DNA from: an uncultured Chloroflexota bacterium
GTDB lineage: Bacteria; Chloroflexota; Anaerolineae; Aggregatilineales; Phototrophicaceae
Length of the DNA stretch: 7,124 bases
NCBI GenBank assembly: GCA_903904765.1
Contig: CAIVEA010000253.1
Span: forward strand, 1 to 7,124
Reading direction: 5' to 3'
In this document: in pieces, positions 1 through 6,640 of the stretch
Layout: every line of letters begins with the position of its first letter
How positions within the stretch are numbered: position 1 is the first letter of the stretch
The notes under the pieces: generated by a model
What the model was told of the DNA's origin: nothing
Databases searched by the model: none
The model's input: the letters and a program-made list of their open reading frames with translations, nothing else
Program-made: the position numbers and the translations under genes

Positions 1-465
1 CTTGACCGCTTCCTCGTGCGTATCCAGCTCGGTTACCCCAGCCCCGCCGAAGAACTAACTGTCCTATCGGCACAGCAATTCGCCCATCCGATTGCCAATT
101 TGCAACAGGTCGTTAGCGTCCAAGAGCTTCTGGCGGCACAGCAGGCCATCCGTGAAATCTACGTCGCTGAAGAAGTCAAACGCTACATTATTGATCTCGT
201 CACCGCGTCCCGCCAGCATCCAGATGTGTATCTGGGTAGCAGCCCGCGTGGTTCGCTCGCGTTGTTTCGCACGGCGCAGGCGCGGGCGGCAATGGCAGGC
301 CGCGAGTACGTCATCCCCGATGATGTCAAAGCCCTCGCCGAAGTTACGCTGGCGCACCGCGTCATCGTCGGGCCGGCAGCACGTATCAAAGACATCACCT
401 CGCGCACGATCATTCATGACGTACTGGCGCGAGTCCCTGTTCCCGGCGCGAACGTGCGCCAGTAG
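1..465 (+). CDS. MoxR-family AAA+ ATPase, C-terminal part (5' truncated)
   Basis: The reading frame is open from base 1 and ends at TAG 463-465, giving the last 154 residues of a protein that starts outside the window. It opens with [18 protein letters not shown], the MoxR-family segment that carries the conserved LDRF arginine and the GYP turn after the ATPase core. A helical lid follows, with [19 protein letters not shown] at about residues 79-97, which is the sensor-2 'SPR' motif, and then a [11 protein letters not shown] segment and LAHRV. The Walker A and B motifs lie upstream and cannot be seen. MoxR ATPases are cytoplasmic chaperone-like proteins that act with DUF58 and von Willebrand A proteins, and a DUF58 gene starts 6 bp downstream, which supports the call. 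The GTG at 16-18 is not the real start, because homology continues upstream of it to the window edge. The family is secure; the client protein is unknown. Confidence 0.93.
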   Translation, partial: LDRFLVRIQLGYPSPAEELTVLSAQQFAHPIANLQQVVSVQELLAAQQAIREIYVAEEVKRYIIDLVTASRQHPDVYLGSSPRGSLALFRTAQARAAMAGREYVIPDDVKALAEVTLAHRVIVGPAARIKDITSRTIIHDVLARVPVPGANVRQ

Positions 466-471
466 TCGCTC

Positions 472-1725
472 ATGCCCAACCGTCGTAACGCGGTTTACGT
501 CCTCCTGATCCTCAGCCTGTTGATCGGCCTGTTCACAGGTCGCTCCCTTTTCTTCAACCTGTCCTATTTGTTAGGCGGATTGTTCAGCATCTCCTTCTTC
601 TGGTCGTGGCTCTCCGTCCGCTGGATCACCATCGGGCGCAAAACCCGCGCCAGACGCGCACAGGTCGGCAAAACGCTGGACGAGAACTTCTACCTTCGCA
701 ACCGCAGCTTCCTGCCCAAACTATGGCTGGAAATCCGCGATCATTCCACCCTGCCCGGTCACCGCGCCAGCCACGTCGTCCCCGCCCTCGGCGCACGCCG
801 CGAATATCACTGGGCAGTCGAAACACTCTGCACCGTGCGCGGCGAATTTGAGTTGGGGCCGATGACGCTCCTCAGCGGCGACCCCTTCGGCCTATTCGTC
901 TCCCCGCGCCGTCTCGAAGTGCGCTCACGGGTGATCGTTTACCCGCAAACATTGCCCATCCAGAAAGTTGACCTCCCTATAGGCCAGATTTCCGGTGGGG
1001 ATGCCCAGCGCAAGCGCACCCACTTCATCACCACCAACGCTTCTGGCGTGCGTGACTACGTTCCCGGTGATAGCTTCAACCGCGTCCACTGGGCGACAAC
1101 CGCCCGCAAAGATAAACTCATCGTCAAGGAATTTGAACTTGACCCCCTAGCCGACATCTGGCTATTCGTGGATTTCTCGTCGCACTCTGTTATCGAAGAT
1201 ACCGCTTTACAACGAGTGAACGGCACAGGCTCCGTCATACCCGCCCATTCCGGTATTCCCCGCTCCACCGAAGAATACGCCGTCGTCGTGGCGGCCTCCC
1301 TCGCTAAACACTTTGTTGACTCCGAACGGGCGCTCGGTTTCGCCACCTACATGCCCTTCCGCGAGATTTTCCAGCCAGAGCGCGGCCTACGGCAACTGAA
1401 CCGCATCCTGCAAAGTCTCGCCGTCGCCCGCAGTTTTTCCCAGTACACACTCGGACAGATGCTCACGCTCGAAACACCCTATTTCACACGCGGCACAACC
1501 CTTGTCATCATTACCGCCTCCCTCGACCCTGCATGGATTGCCGAGGCGCAAATCCTGTCACGGCGTGGCATCCGTCCCATGTGTATCTTGATTGACCCTG
1601 CGTCGTTTGGCGGCAACCATCCAGTACAGGACACAGTAGCACTCTTACGGTTAGCCAAAATCCCGACCCTGCTCATCCGTTATCAGGACGACATCAGCAT
1701 CGCGCTCGCACAGCGCCCCATGTAG
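472..1725 (+). CDS. DUF58 domain protein, MoxR partner, membrane anchored
   Basis: This 417-residue protein is the usual genomic partner of MoxR. Two hydrophobic segments at about residues 7-23 and 27-48 suggest an N-terminal membrane hairpin, and the rest is soluble. The DUF58 signature is clear: GVRDYVPGDSFNRVHWATTA at 192-211, followed by KLIVKEFE at 215-222. A von Willebrand A-like strand begins at DIWLFVDFSS (228-237). The metal site is incomplete: D234 and S236 fit DxSxS, but position 238 is His. The ATG at 472 is 6 bp after the moxR stop and has no strong Shine-Dalgarno sequence, so translational coupling is likely. Residues 250-264 form a Gly/Pro-rich insert that looks like a translated palindromic repeat (separate entry). 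Known DUF58 proteins bind MoxR and are tied to envelope stress or complex assembly; the exact role here is not visible. Confidence 0.9.
   Translation: MPNRRNAVYVLLILSLLIGLFTGRSLFFNLSYLLGGLFSISFFWSWLSVRWITIGRKTRARRAQVGKTLDENFYLRNRSFLPKLWLEIRDHSTLPGHRASHVVPALGARREYHWAVETLCTVRGEFELGPMTLLSGDPFGLFVSPRRLEVRSRVIVYPQTLPIQKVDLPIGQISGGDAQRKRTHFITTNASGVRDYVPGDSFNRVHWATTARKDKLIVKEFELDPLADIWLFVDFSSHSVIEDTALQRVNGTGSVIPAHSGIPRSTEEYAVVVAASLAKHFVDSERALGFATYMPFREIFQPERGLRQLNRILQSLAVARSFSQYTLGQMLTLETPYFTRGTTLVIITASLDPAWIAEAQILSRRGIRPMCILIDPASFGGNHPVQDTVALLRLAKIPTLLIRYQDDISIALAQRPM
1233..1260. repeat. Palindromic repeat-like sequence inside the DUF58 gene
   Basis: A 28-bp stretch resembles the common bacterial intergenic/intragenic repeat whose arms read GTCATTCCCGC and GCGGGAATCC. 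The arms here are ATACC at 1237-1241 and GGTAT at 1252-1256, with a C:C mismatch, one further G:C pair and a six-base loop. Read forward in the DUF58 frame it gives VIPAHSGIP. Read on the other strand it gives GIPEWAGMTE. Both are close to the peptides such repeats typically encode (VIPAxAGIQ and WIPAFAGMT). It sits in frame, just before the conserved STEEYAVVVAASLAKHF segment. The assignment is pattern recognition from a single copy, and the second arm is imperfect. Confidence 0.4.
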
Positions 1726-1728
1726 GAG
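1725..1728 (+). promoter_or_regulatory. Ribosome binding site for the flavin oxidase gene
   Basis: GGAG starts on the last base of the upstream TAG stop codon and lies 11 bases before the ATG at 1740, in an A-rich leader. This places ribosome release from the DUF58 gene directly on the next start site and argues for co-translation of the two genes. The spacing is slightly long but usable. Confidence 0.55.
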
Positions 1729-1739
1729 AAAAATAAAAA

Positions 1740-2882
1740 ATGAATAGCACCTATGATGTGATTGTTTTGGGCGCAGGCGCAATGGGCAGCGCCACAGCTT
1801 ACCAGTTAGCCCGTTCCGGTCAGCATGTCCTACTGCTCGAACAGTTTGAACTCGACCATCAAAAGGGCAGCTCACACGGCGCATCGCGCATCATTCGTTA
1901 CGCCTACGACCATCCCGTTTACACCGAACTCATGAAACCCACCTACGCCATGTGGGACGCACTGGAAGCCGAAGCGGGCGAACGCCTCCACACCCGCACC
2001 GGCGGGTTAGATTTTGGGCGCATCGGCACAGCCACCCTATCCGATGTCAAAACCACCCTCCAGCAAACGCATATTCCCCACGAAGTCTTGAATGCGGACG
2101 AAGCCAATGCGCGCTGGTCACAGTTCCGCTTTGAACCCGATATGGAAATCATCTATCAGGCGGACGCAGGTGTTCTCGCCGCATCCAAATCCGTCTGCGC
2201 GTTTGTTCGCTTGGCAGAGCAATCCGGCGCACATACCCGCTTCAACACCCCGGTGCAGCGCATCATCCCACACGCCGATTCCGTCGAAGTTCACACGGCA
2301 GCAGGTGTTTTCTCGGCGGCGCGTCTGGTGATTGCCGCTGGATCGTGGGCGGGTGTCGTCCTCGCTGACCTCGGCCTCAACCTCCCGTTGTACCCGCTGA
2401 AAACACAGGAAGCCTATTTCGAGTCCACCAATCCGGCTCAGTTTGAACCGGATCGCTTCCCCACCTTCATCGCCCATCTTAAAGACGACTACGGCTTCAT
2501 GCCCTATGGCATGGCGAGCAACTTCAATTCGGGTGTCAAAGTTGGTCTGCACGGCGGGAAACAGGTGCGCCTCCCGTCCGAAATTGACTATGAACCGGAC
2601 ACACAGTTGCAGGCGCAGGTTAAACAATTCACTCAGCGCCACATGCCCGATGTTCTCGGCCTCCGTTATGCCCGCGTGTGCCTGTATACCATGACCCCCG
2701 ACGAGCATTTCATCATTGACCGCCACCCGCAGCACCCGCATATTGTGTTCGGCGGCGGTTGCTCCGGTCACGCCTTCAAATTCGCACCCCTACTAGGGCG
2801 CATTCTGGCTGACCTCGCCGTACAGGGAAAAACCTCTTACGACATCCATCTCTTCAGCGCCAATCGTTTCTCGTCCGTCTAA
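1740..2882 (+). CDS. Monomeric sarcosine oxidase / N-methyl-L-tryptophan oxidase family flavoenzyme
   Basis: This 380-residue protein belongs to the DAO-fold amine oxidases that demethylate N-methyl amino acids, using FAD and O2 to release formaldehyde and H2O2. The N-terminus holds the FAD dinucleotide motif GAGAMG (11-16) and Glu34 at the end of the second strand. SSHGASRIIRYAY (44-56) is the family motif with the two active-site arginines (Arg50, Arg53; Arg49 and Arg52 in Bacillus monomeric sarcosine oxidase). KVGLH gives Lys267 and His271, the equivalents of Lys265 and His269. CLYTMTPDEHFIID (314-327) carries Cys314, which aligns with the cysteine that binds FAD covalently. GGCSGHAFKFAP contains Lys347, equivalent to the substrate carboxylate-binding lysine. 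The length matches the roughly 370-390 residues of the family. No signal peptide is seen, so it should be cytoplasmic. The substrate (sarcosine, N-methyltryptophan or another secondary amine) cannot be fixed from sequence alone. It probably shares a transcript with its neighbours. Confidence 0.92.
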   Translation: MNSTYDVIVLGAGAMGSATAYQLARSGQHVLLLEQFELDHQKGSSHGASRIIRYAYDHPVYTELMKPTYAMWDALEAEAGERLHTRTGGLDFGRIGTATLSDVKTTLQQTHIPHEVLNADEANARWSQFRFEPDMEIIYQADAGVLAASKSVCAFVRLAEQSGAHTRFNTPVQRIIPHADSVEVHTAAGVFSAARLVIAAGSWAGVVLADLGLNLPLYPLKTQEAYFESTNPAQFEPDRFPTFIAHLKDDYGFMPYGMASNFNSGVKVGLHGGKQVRLPSEIDYEPDTQLQAQVKQFTQRHMPDVLGLRYARVCLYTMTPDEHFIIDRHPQHPHIVFGGGCSGHAFKFAPLLGRILADLAVQGKTSYDIHLFSANRFSSV

Positions 2883-2889
2883 TTCATAC

Positions 2890-2894
2890 AAGGA
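2890..2894 (+). promoter_or_regulatory. Ribosome binding site supporting a TTG start
   Basis: AAGGA lies 7 bases before the TTG at 2902. The first in-frame ATG is at 2953 (Met18), which would cut into the first membrane helix and has no such site at the right distance. The Shine-Dalgarno sequence therefore decides the start in favour of TTG. Confidence 0.6.
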
Positions 2895-2901
2895 ACACCC
2901 G

Positions 2902-4494
2902 TTGTCAGTCCGTCGCAATCGTTATTTGTACTTCACAGTTTTCACCAGCGGCATGTGTACGCTGGCAATTGAACTATCGGCCTCGCGCTTGCTGGGGAAC
3001 GTCTACGGAACCAGCAACATCGTCTGGGCGAATGTCATCGGCCTTATCCTGCTCTACCTCGCAGTCGGCTACTTTGTGGGTGGCCGCTGGGCAGACCGTT
3101 CGCCCTACTACCCGACCTTCTTCCGCATCCTGTTGTGGAGCGCATTCCTCAGCGCCTTGATCCCGTTAGTCGCCCGTCCAGTGCTGGTCACAGCCGCAAG
3201 CGCGGTTGCCAGCGCCGAAGCCGCCGTCGCACTCGGCTCATTCGTATCCGTACTCATCCTATTTGCCATCCCCGTCACCCTCTTGGGATGCGTTTCCCCC
3301 TTTGCCATCCGTCTCGCCGTTGGCGAAAGCGGCAACATTCAGGAAGCAGGCCGGACATCCGGCAGAATCTACGCCCTCAGCACCATCGGTAGCCTCCTTG
3401 GAACTTTCCTGCCCACTCTCTTTCTCATCCCAGAACTCGGCACAATCCGCACCTTCCTGCTTTTCGGCGGTGTGTTGTACGTTGTCGCATGGGTAGGACT
3501 GTGGCAGGAACAAGGCAAACAGGCGCTGCGCTGGCTGTGGATGCCCATCGTGATCGCCATCCTTGCGGCGCTGGTGCTGAACGGCCCCCTCCGAGCACCC
3601 TTTGCAGGCGCAACCCTGCTTTACGAGGACGAGAGCGCCTACAACTACATACAGGTGCAGCAGGACGCAGCAGGCAATCGCTACCTGTACCTCAACGAAG
3701 GACAGGGCATTCATAGTCAGTGGAGTCCCAACACCTACGGCGATGGACATCGAACATGGAGCTTCTTCCTCACTGCACCCTATTTCAACGTGCCCCCCTT
3801 CACCCCCGCGCAAGTTCAATCGGCAGCTATCATCGGTCTGGCGGCGGGTACAATCGCCCGTCAGTACACCGCCGTCTACGAAGGAATACCGATAGACGGG
3901 ATTGAGATTGACCCCGGCATCATTCAAGCAGGCGCGGAATACTTCGATATGAACACCTCCGCTATGCCCAACCTGACCGTCTACGCACAGGACGGACGCT
4001 TCATACTCAACCGGCTAGGTCATACCTACGACATCATCGCAGTAGATGCCTATCGCCCGCCCTATATCCCTTGGCACTTCACCACCGTCGAGTTCTTTCA
4101 AGAACTACGCGCCCATCTGACTAAACAGGGAGTGGTCGCCATCAACGTTGGGCGCACGCCCAATGATCGGCGCTTGGTAGATGCGCTGACCGCCACCCTG
4201 CTTCAAGTATTCCCTTCCGTCCACGCGATGGATGTACCACTTTCCTTCAACACCATTCTCGTCGCCACCAGCCAACCTACCGATGACGCGAACCTGTCCG
4301 CCAATCTCGCCGTGCTACCCGCCAATGCACCATCGCTCCTGCGCGATGCCATCCAGTGGGGTGTCCAGCAGCAAATTCCCGTCCATGCTTCCGACCTTGT
4401 GTTCACCGATGATCGCGCCCCCGTCGAAACCCTCGTGGACTCGCTGGTGGTGAACTTCCTCCTATCCGACCAGACCAGTCTGCTATCCAACTAA
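2902..4494 (+). CDS. Polytopic membrane protein fused to a spermidine synthase-like domain
   Basis: The 530-residue protein has two parts. Residues 8 to about 228 are strongly hydrophobic, with about seven membrane helices; LYLAVGYFVGGRWADR (51-66) is a typical loop motif of the 'fused MFS/spermidine synthase' group. Residues 240-520 form a Rossmann domain like spermidine synthase: IIGLAAGT (310-317) at the glycine-rich loop, IEIDP (334-338) with the acidic nucleoside-binding residue, DGRF (364-367), YDIIAVDAY (376-384), and a closing DDRAPVE (503-509). True aminopropyltransferases have GGGDG at the loop and a D-S/T-S/T-DP-x-GP motif after the second strand; here the latter is DAYRPPYIP. The Rossmann fold and nucleoside binding look likely, but spermidine synthesis does not follow. 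TTG is the start, supported by AAGGA upstream. The stop overlaps the next gene by 1 bp. The substrate is unknown. Confidence 0.85.
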   Translation: MSVRRNRYLYFTVFTSGMCTLAIELSASRLLGNVYGTSNIVWANVIGLILLYLAVGYFVGGRWADRSPYYPTFFRILLWSAFLSALIPLVARPVLVTAASAVASAEAAVALGSFVSVLILFAIPVTLLGCVSPFAIRLAVGESGNIQEAGRTSGRIYALSTIGSLLGTFLPTLFLIPELGTIRTFLLFGGVLYVVAWVGLWQEQGKQALRWLWMPIVIAILAALVLNGPLRAPFAGATLLYEDESAYNYIQVQQDAAGNRYLYLNEGQGIHSQWSPNTYGDGHRTWSFFLTAPYFNVPPFTPAQVQSAAIIGLAAGTIARQYTAVYEGIPIDGIEIDPGIIQAGAEYFDMNTSAMPNLTVYAQDGRFILNRLGHTYDIIAVDAYRPPYIPWHFTTVEFFQELRAHLTKQGVVAINVGRTPNDRRLVDALTATLLQVFPSVHAMDVPLSFNTILVATSQPTDDANLSANLAVLPANAPSLLRDAIQWGVQQQIPVHASDLVFTDDRAPVETLVDSLVVNFLLSDQTSLLSN

Positions 4495-5189
4495 TGCCAA
4501 CCATGACTGCACCCCATCCTATCTCGCATTCGCATCAATTCGCGCTGCTAATTCTGCGCTCGCTCATGACCCTCAGCGCCCCATTTCTCATCGTCATGAT
4601 CGCCGTGCGCCTCATCATGACCCCCTTATTCCTGCAATTCGAGTACACTCGCCCGGACTTCCCCGCCGATTTCTACGGATTTAGCACCACTGACCGCCTG
4701 ACCTACGCGCCCACCGCCGTCGAATATCTGCTGAATGGCGCGGACATTAGTTTCCTCGGCGATTTGCGCTTTCCCGACGGCACAGAGATGTACAACGTCC
4801 GCGAACTCCAGCACATGCGCGATGTCAAAACCGTCACCCAAACCGCGTTGACAGTGGGGCTGTTCGGAGGCGTATTGTGGCTTGCCGCCCTCATCATCCT
4901 GTGGCGCAACCACCGCACCGCCGTTACAGGCGTTCTTCAGAGCAGCGCCTTATGCACCCTTGGTCTGATCGCCGCCATCGTCATCATTTCGATAGTCAGT
5001 TGGGATACCTTCTTCACATCCTTTCACAAAGCCTTCTTCGCGGACGGCACATGGCGCTTTGAGTACTCCGACACCCTCATCCGACTTTTCCCGGAGCAAT
5101 TCTGGTTCGACGCAGCGTTGCTGATCGGCGGGTTTAGCATCCTCGTCTCGCTGGTGCTGCTGGCAATTGTCCGCCGCCTGTATAAATGA
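4494..5189 (+). CDS. DUF1461 / TIGR01906-type integral membrane protein
   Basis: This 231-residue protein fits the TIGR01906 (DUF1461) family of unknown function. It has four predicted membrane helices at about residues 16-42, 114-137, 148-170 and 204-226. Between helices 1 and 2 lies an extracytoplasmic loop with the conserved YTRPDFPADFYGFSTTDRL (51-69), a YAPTAVEYLL segment and NVRELQHMRDVK (101-112). Between helices 3 and 4 is FFTSFHKAFFADGTWRFEYS (173-192), followed by DTLIRLFPEQFW (193-204). These two conserved loops on the outer face suggest a site there, but no function is known. The ATG at 4494 shares its A with the TAA stop of the preceding gene (TAATG), a classic termination-reinitiation arrangement. 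A second in-frame ATG at 4503 could be used instead. No Shine-Dalgarno sequence is obvious, which fits coupled translation. Confidence 0.82.
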   Translation: MPTMTAPHPISHSHQFALLILRSLMTLSAPFLIVMIAVRLIMTPLFLQFEYTRPDFPADFYGFSTTDRLTYAPTAVEYLLNGADISFLGDLRFPDGTEMYNVRELQHMRDVKTVTQTALTVGLFGGVLWLAALIILWRNHRTAVTGVLQSSALCTLGLIAAIVIISIVSWDTFFTSFHKAFFADGTWRFEYSDTLIRLFPEQFWFDAALLIGGFSILVSLVLLAIVRRLYK

Positions 5190-5210
5190 CATTTGACACT
5201 CTTACAAATG
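5190..5210. repeat. Short inverted repeat after the DUF1461 gene
   Basis: CATTTG (5190-5195) and CAAATG (5205-5210) form a perfect 6-bp dyad with a 9-base spacer, starting on the base after the TGA stop. It is too AT-rich and lacks a T-run, so it is a poor intrinsic terminator. It could be a binding site near the yvcK promoter, or chance. A TTGACA at 5193-5198 overlaps it but has no good -10 partner. Confidence 0.25.
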
Positions 5211-5221
5211 AGTATTGCGCT

Positions 5222-5250
5222 TTGACAGTCCATTCATGAGGTGTTACCCT
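5222..5250 (+). promoter_or_regulatory. Sigma70-like promoter for yvcK
   Basis: A consensus -35 TTGACA (5222-5227) is followed after exactly 17 bases by TACCCT (5245-5250), which keeps the key TA...T positions of a -10 box. Transcription would begin near 5256-5258, leaving a leader of about 25 bases. The site lies in the longest intergenic gap of the window (92 bp), where a new transcript would be expected. No experimental support is available. Confidence 0.5.
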
Positions 5251-5281
5251 ATCAACTTGGTAGAGTTCTGGCGCAGGCTAA

Positions 5282-6583
5282 ATGCGGAAACTTCAGGCTC
5301 TCTCAAAACTTCTCACACCCGGCATTGGTGTGAAACGCTGGCTCATTCTCATCACGGCTGGCGTATTGCTCGTAGCTGCTAGTCTGTCTTTTGGCATCCT
5401 AGCTGTTATTGGAATACACCTCATTCCCGGACTGCCTCCCCTCAGCGAAATCTTACTCACCATCGGGATGATTTTGCTCGGTTTTGATTGTGTGGGGGTC
5501 GGTGTATTGCGGATTTCGCGTACCTTGCTCGCGCCCTACCGTAGCAGTCGGGGAGGCCGCATCATTGATGTCGTTTATGCCCACACCAAGCGCCAGAAAG
5601 GGCTGAAAGTGGTCGCCATCGGCGGCGGTACAGGTCTGCCATCCGTCCTGCGCGGCATGAAGCAGTTCACCAGCAACATCACCGCCGTCGTCACGGTGGC
5701 GGACGATGGCGGCAGTTCCGGCAGGTTGCGCCGCGAGTTAGGTGTGCTGCCCCCCGGTGATCTGCGGAACAATATCGCGGCGCTGGCAGACGACGAAAGC
5801 CTGATGACGCACTTGTTTCAGTATCGCTTCTCAAACGGCGCGTTAGGTGGACACGCCTTCGGCAACCTGTTCATTACGGCGCTAGCCGGCGTAACGGGCA
5901 GCATCGAAAGCGCCCTGATCGAAACCGAGCGCGTCCTCAACATTCAGGGCCGAGTCTTACCGGCCACGCTGGAAGATGTGAACCTCGTTGCCGATGTCCG
6001 TCTGGATAACGGAACTCGTTCCATCACCATTCAGGGCGAATCCGGAATCACCAACGCAGGCGGGCAGATCGAACACATGCGCTTAGAACCTGCCGATGTC
6101 ACCCCGTACAGTGAAAGCGTACAGGCCATACTGGATGCGGATTTGATCGTCATCGGGCCGGGTAGCCTGTTCACCAGCATCCTGCCCAACCTGCTCGTAA
6201 AAGGCATTGCGGAAGCGCTGCGGGCGACCAGTGGGCATATCATTTACGTCTGCAACGTCGCCACTCAACCCGGCGAAACCGAAGGTTTCGGCGTAGCGGA
6301 ACACGTCATGGTACTGGAACGCCATATTGGTCGCGGAGTTTTCAATCTGATTCTGGCAAATAATGCATATCCAAGAGAAAATGCAGGCGCGAATACATGC
6401 TACGTGTTGCCAGCGCCGGAGCATCACGAGATTACGCAGCGGTACGAACTGCGCTACACCGATCTCACCGATAACGAGCGCCCTTGGAGGCACGATCCGC
6501 AAAAACTGGTTCAAGCTATTCTCAAATTAGGCGAAGAAGAACGGCTGGGCAACCGGGTGCATTCTGCACTCACCGAAATTTGA
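5282..6583 (+). CDS. yvcK: YvcK, gluconeogenesis factor / UDP-GlcNAc-binding protein, membrane anchored
   Basis: The 433-residue protein has a CofD-like domain from about residue 108 on: KVVAIGGGTGLPSVLRGMK (109-127), VADDGGSSGRLRRELG (139-154), PPGDLRNNIAAL (157-168), GGHAFGN (189-195), and GPGSLFTSILPNLLVKGI later. These are hallmark motifs of YvcK, which in Bacillus binds UDP-GlcNAc, is needed for growth on gluconeogenic carbon sources and affects cell-wall synthesis and cell shape. Most family members have about 320 residues; this one carries about 105 extra N-terminal residues with two helices (about 20-45 and 56-77). Basic residues flank both helices and the short loop between them lacks charge except one Glu, so the catalytic-like domain should face the cytoplasm. 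An in-frame TAA sits directly before the ATG at 5282, so no earlier start is possible. The Shine-Dalgarno sequence is weak (AGG at 5275-5277). The gap gene follows 71 bp downstream. Confidence 0.94.
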   Translation: MRKLQALSKLLTPGIGVKRWLILITAGVLLVAASLSFGILAVIGIHLIPGLPPLSEILLTIGMILLGFDCVGVGVLRISRTLLAPYRSSRGGRIIDVVYAHTKRQKGLKVVAIGGGTGLPSVLRGMKQFTSNITAVVTVADDGGSSGRLRRELGVLPPGDLRNNIAALADDESLMTHLFQYRFSNGALGGHAFGNLFITALAGVTGSIESALIETERVLNIQGRVLPATLEDVNLVADVRLDNGTRSITIQGESGITNAGGQIEHMRLEPADVTPYSESVQAILDADLIVIGPGSLFTSILPNLLVKGIAEALRATSGHIIYVCNVATQPGETEGFGVAEHVMVLERHIGRGVFNLILANNAYPRENAGANTCYVLPAPEHHEITQRYELRYTDLTDNERPWRHDPQKLVQAILKLGEEERLGNRVHSALTEI

Positions 6584-6606
6584 AACAAGTACGGCTTATT
6601 GCGTGG

Positions 6607-6632
6607 TTTGCCTGTTAATTGGATCCGGCAAA
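6607..6632. repeat. Inverted repeat in the leader of gap
   Basis: TTTGCC (6607-6612) and GGCAAA (6627-6632) are perfect complements separated by 14 bases, which contain TTAATT and GGATCC, themselves palindromes. It lies midway between the yvcK stop and the gap ribosome binding site, a position suited to an operator or an mRNA hairpin. No convincing -35/-10 pair and no T-run were found in this 71-bp gap, so the role is open. Confidence 0.3.
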
Positions 6633-6640
6633 TGACATCT

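Noticed and set aside
16..465. Independent 149-residue gene starting at GTG 16
   Set aside because: The same frame is open to base 1 and encodes the conserved LDRFL segment before the GTG, so it is the end of a longer MoxR gene.
2118..2771. 217-residue open frame on the minus strand
   Set aside because: It is antisense to the flavin oxidase, whose catalytic motifs lie in this very region; no independent coding signal was seen.
3259..3927. 222-residue open frame on the minus strand
   Set aside because: It is fully antisense to the membrane/spermidine-synthase-like gene, which has clear family motifs, and its composition is low-complexity and family-less.
5190..5210. Intrinsic terminator after the DUF1461 gene
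   Set aside because: The stem is only six AT-rich pairs and no T-run follows, so it does not meet the pattern of an intrinsic terminator.
5193..5218. A second TTGACA (5193-5198) as an additional yvcK promoter
   Set aside because: At 17 bases the -10 would be TGCGCT, and the better TATTGC gives only a 14-base spacer, so the pair is weak compared with the downstream promoter.
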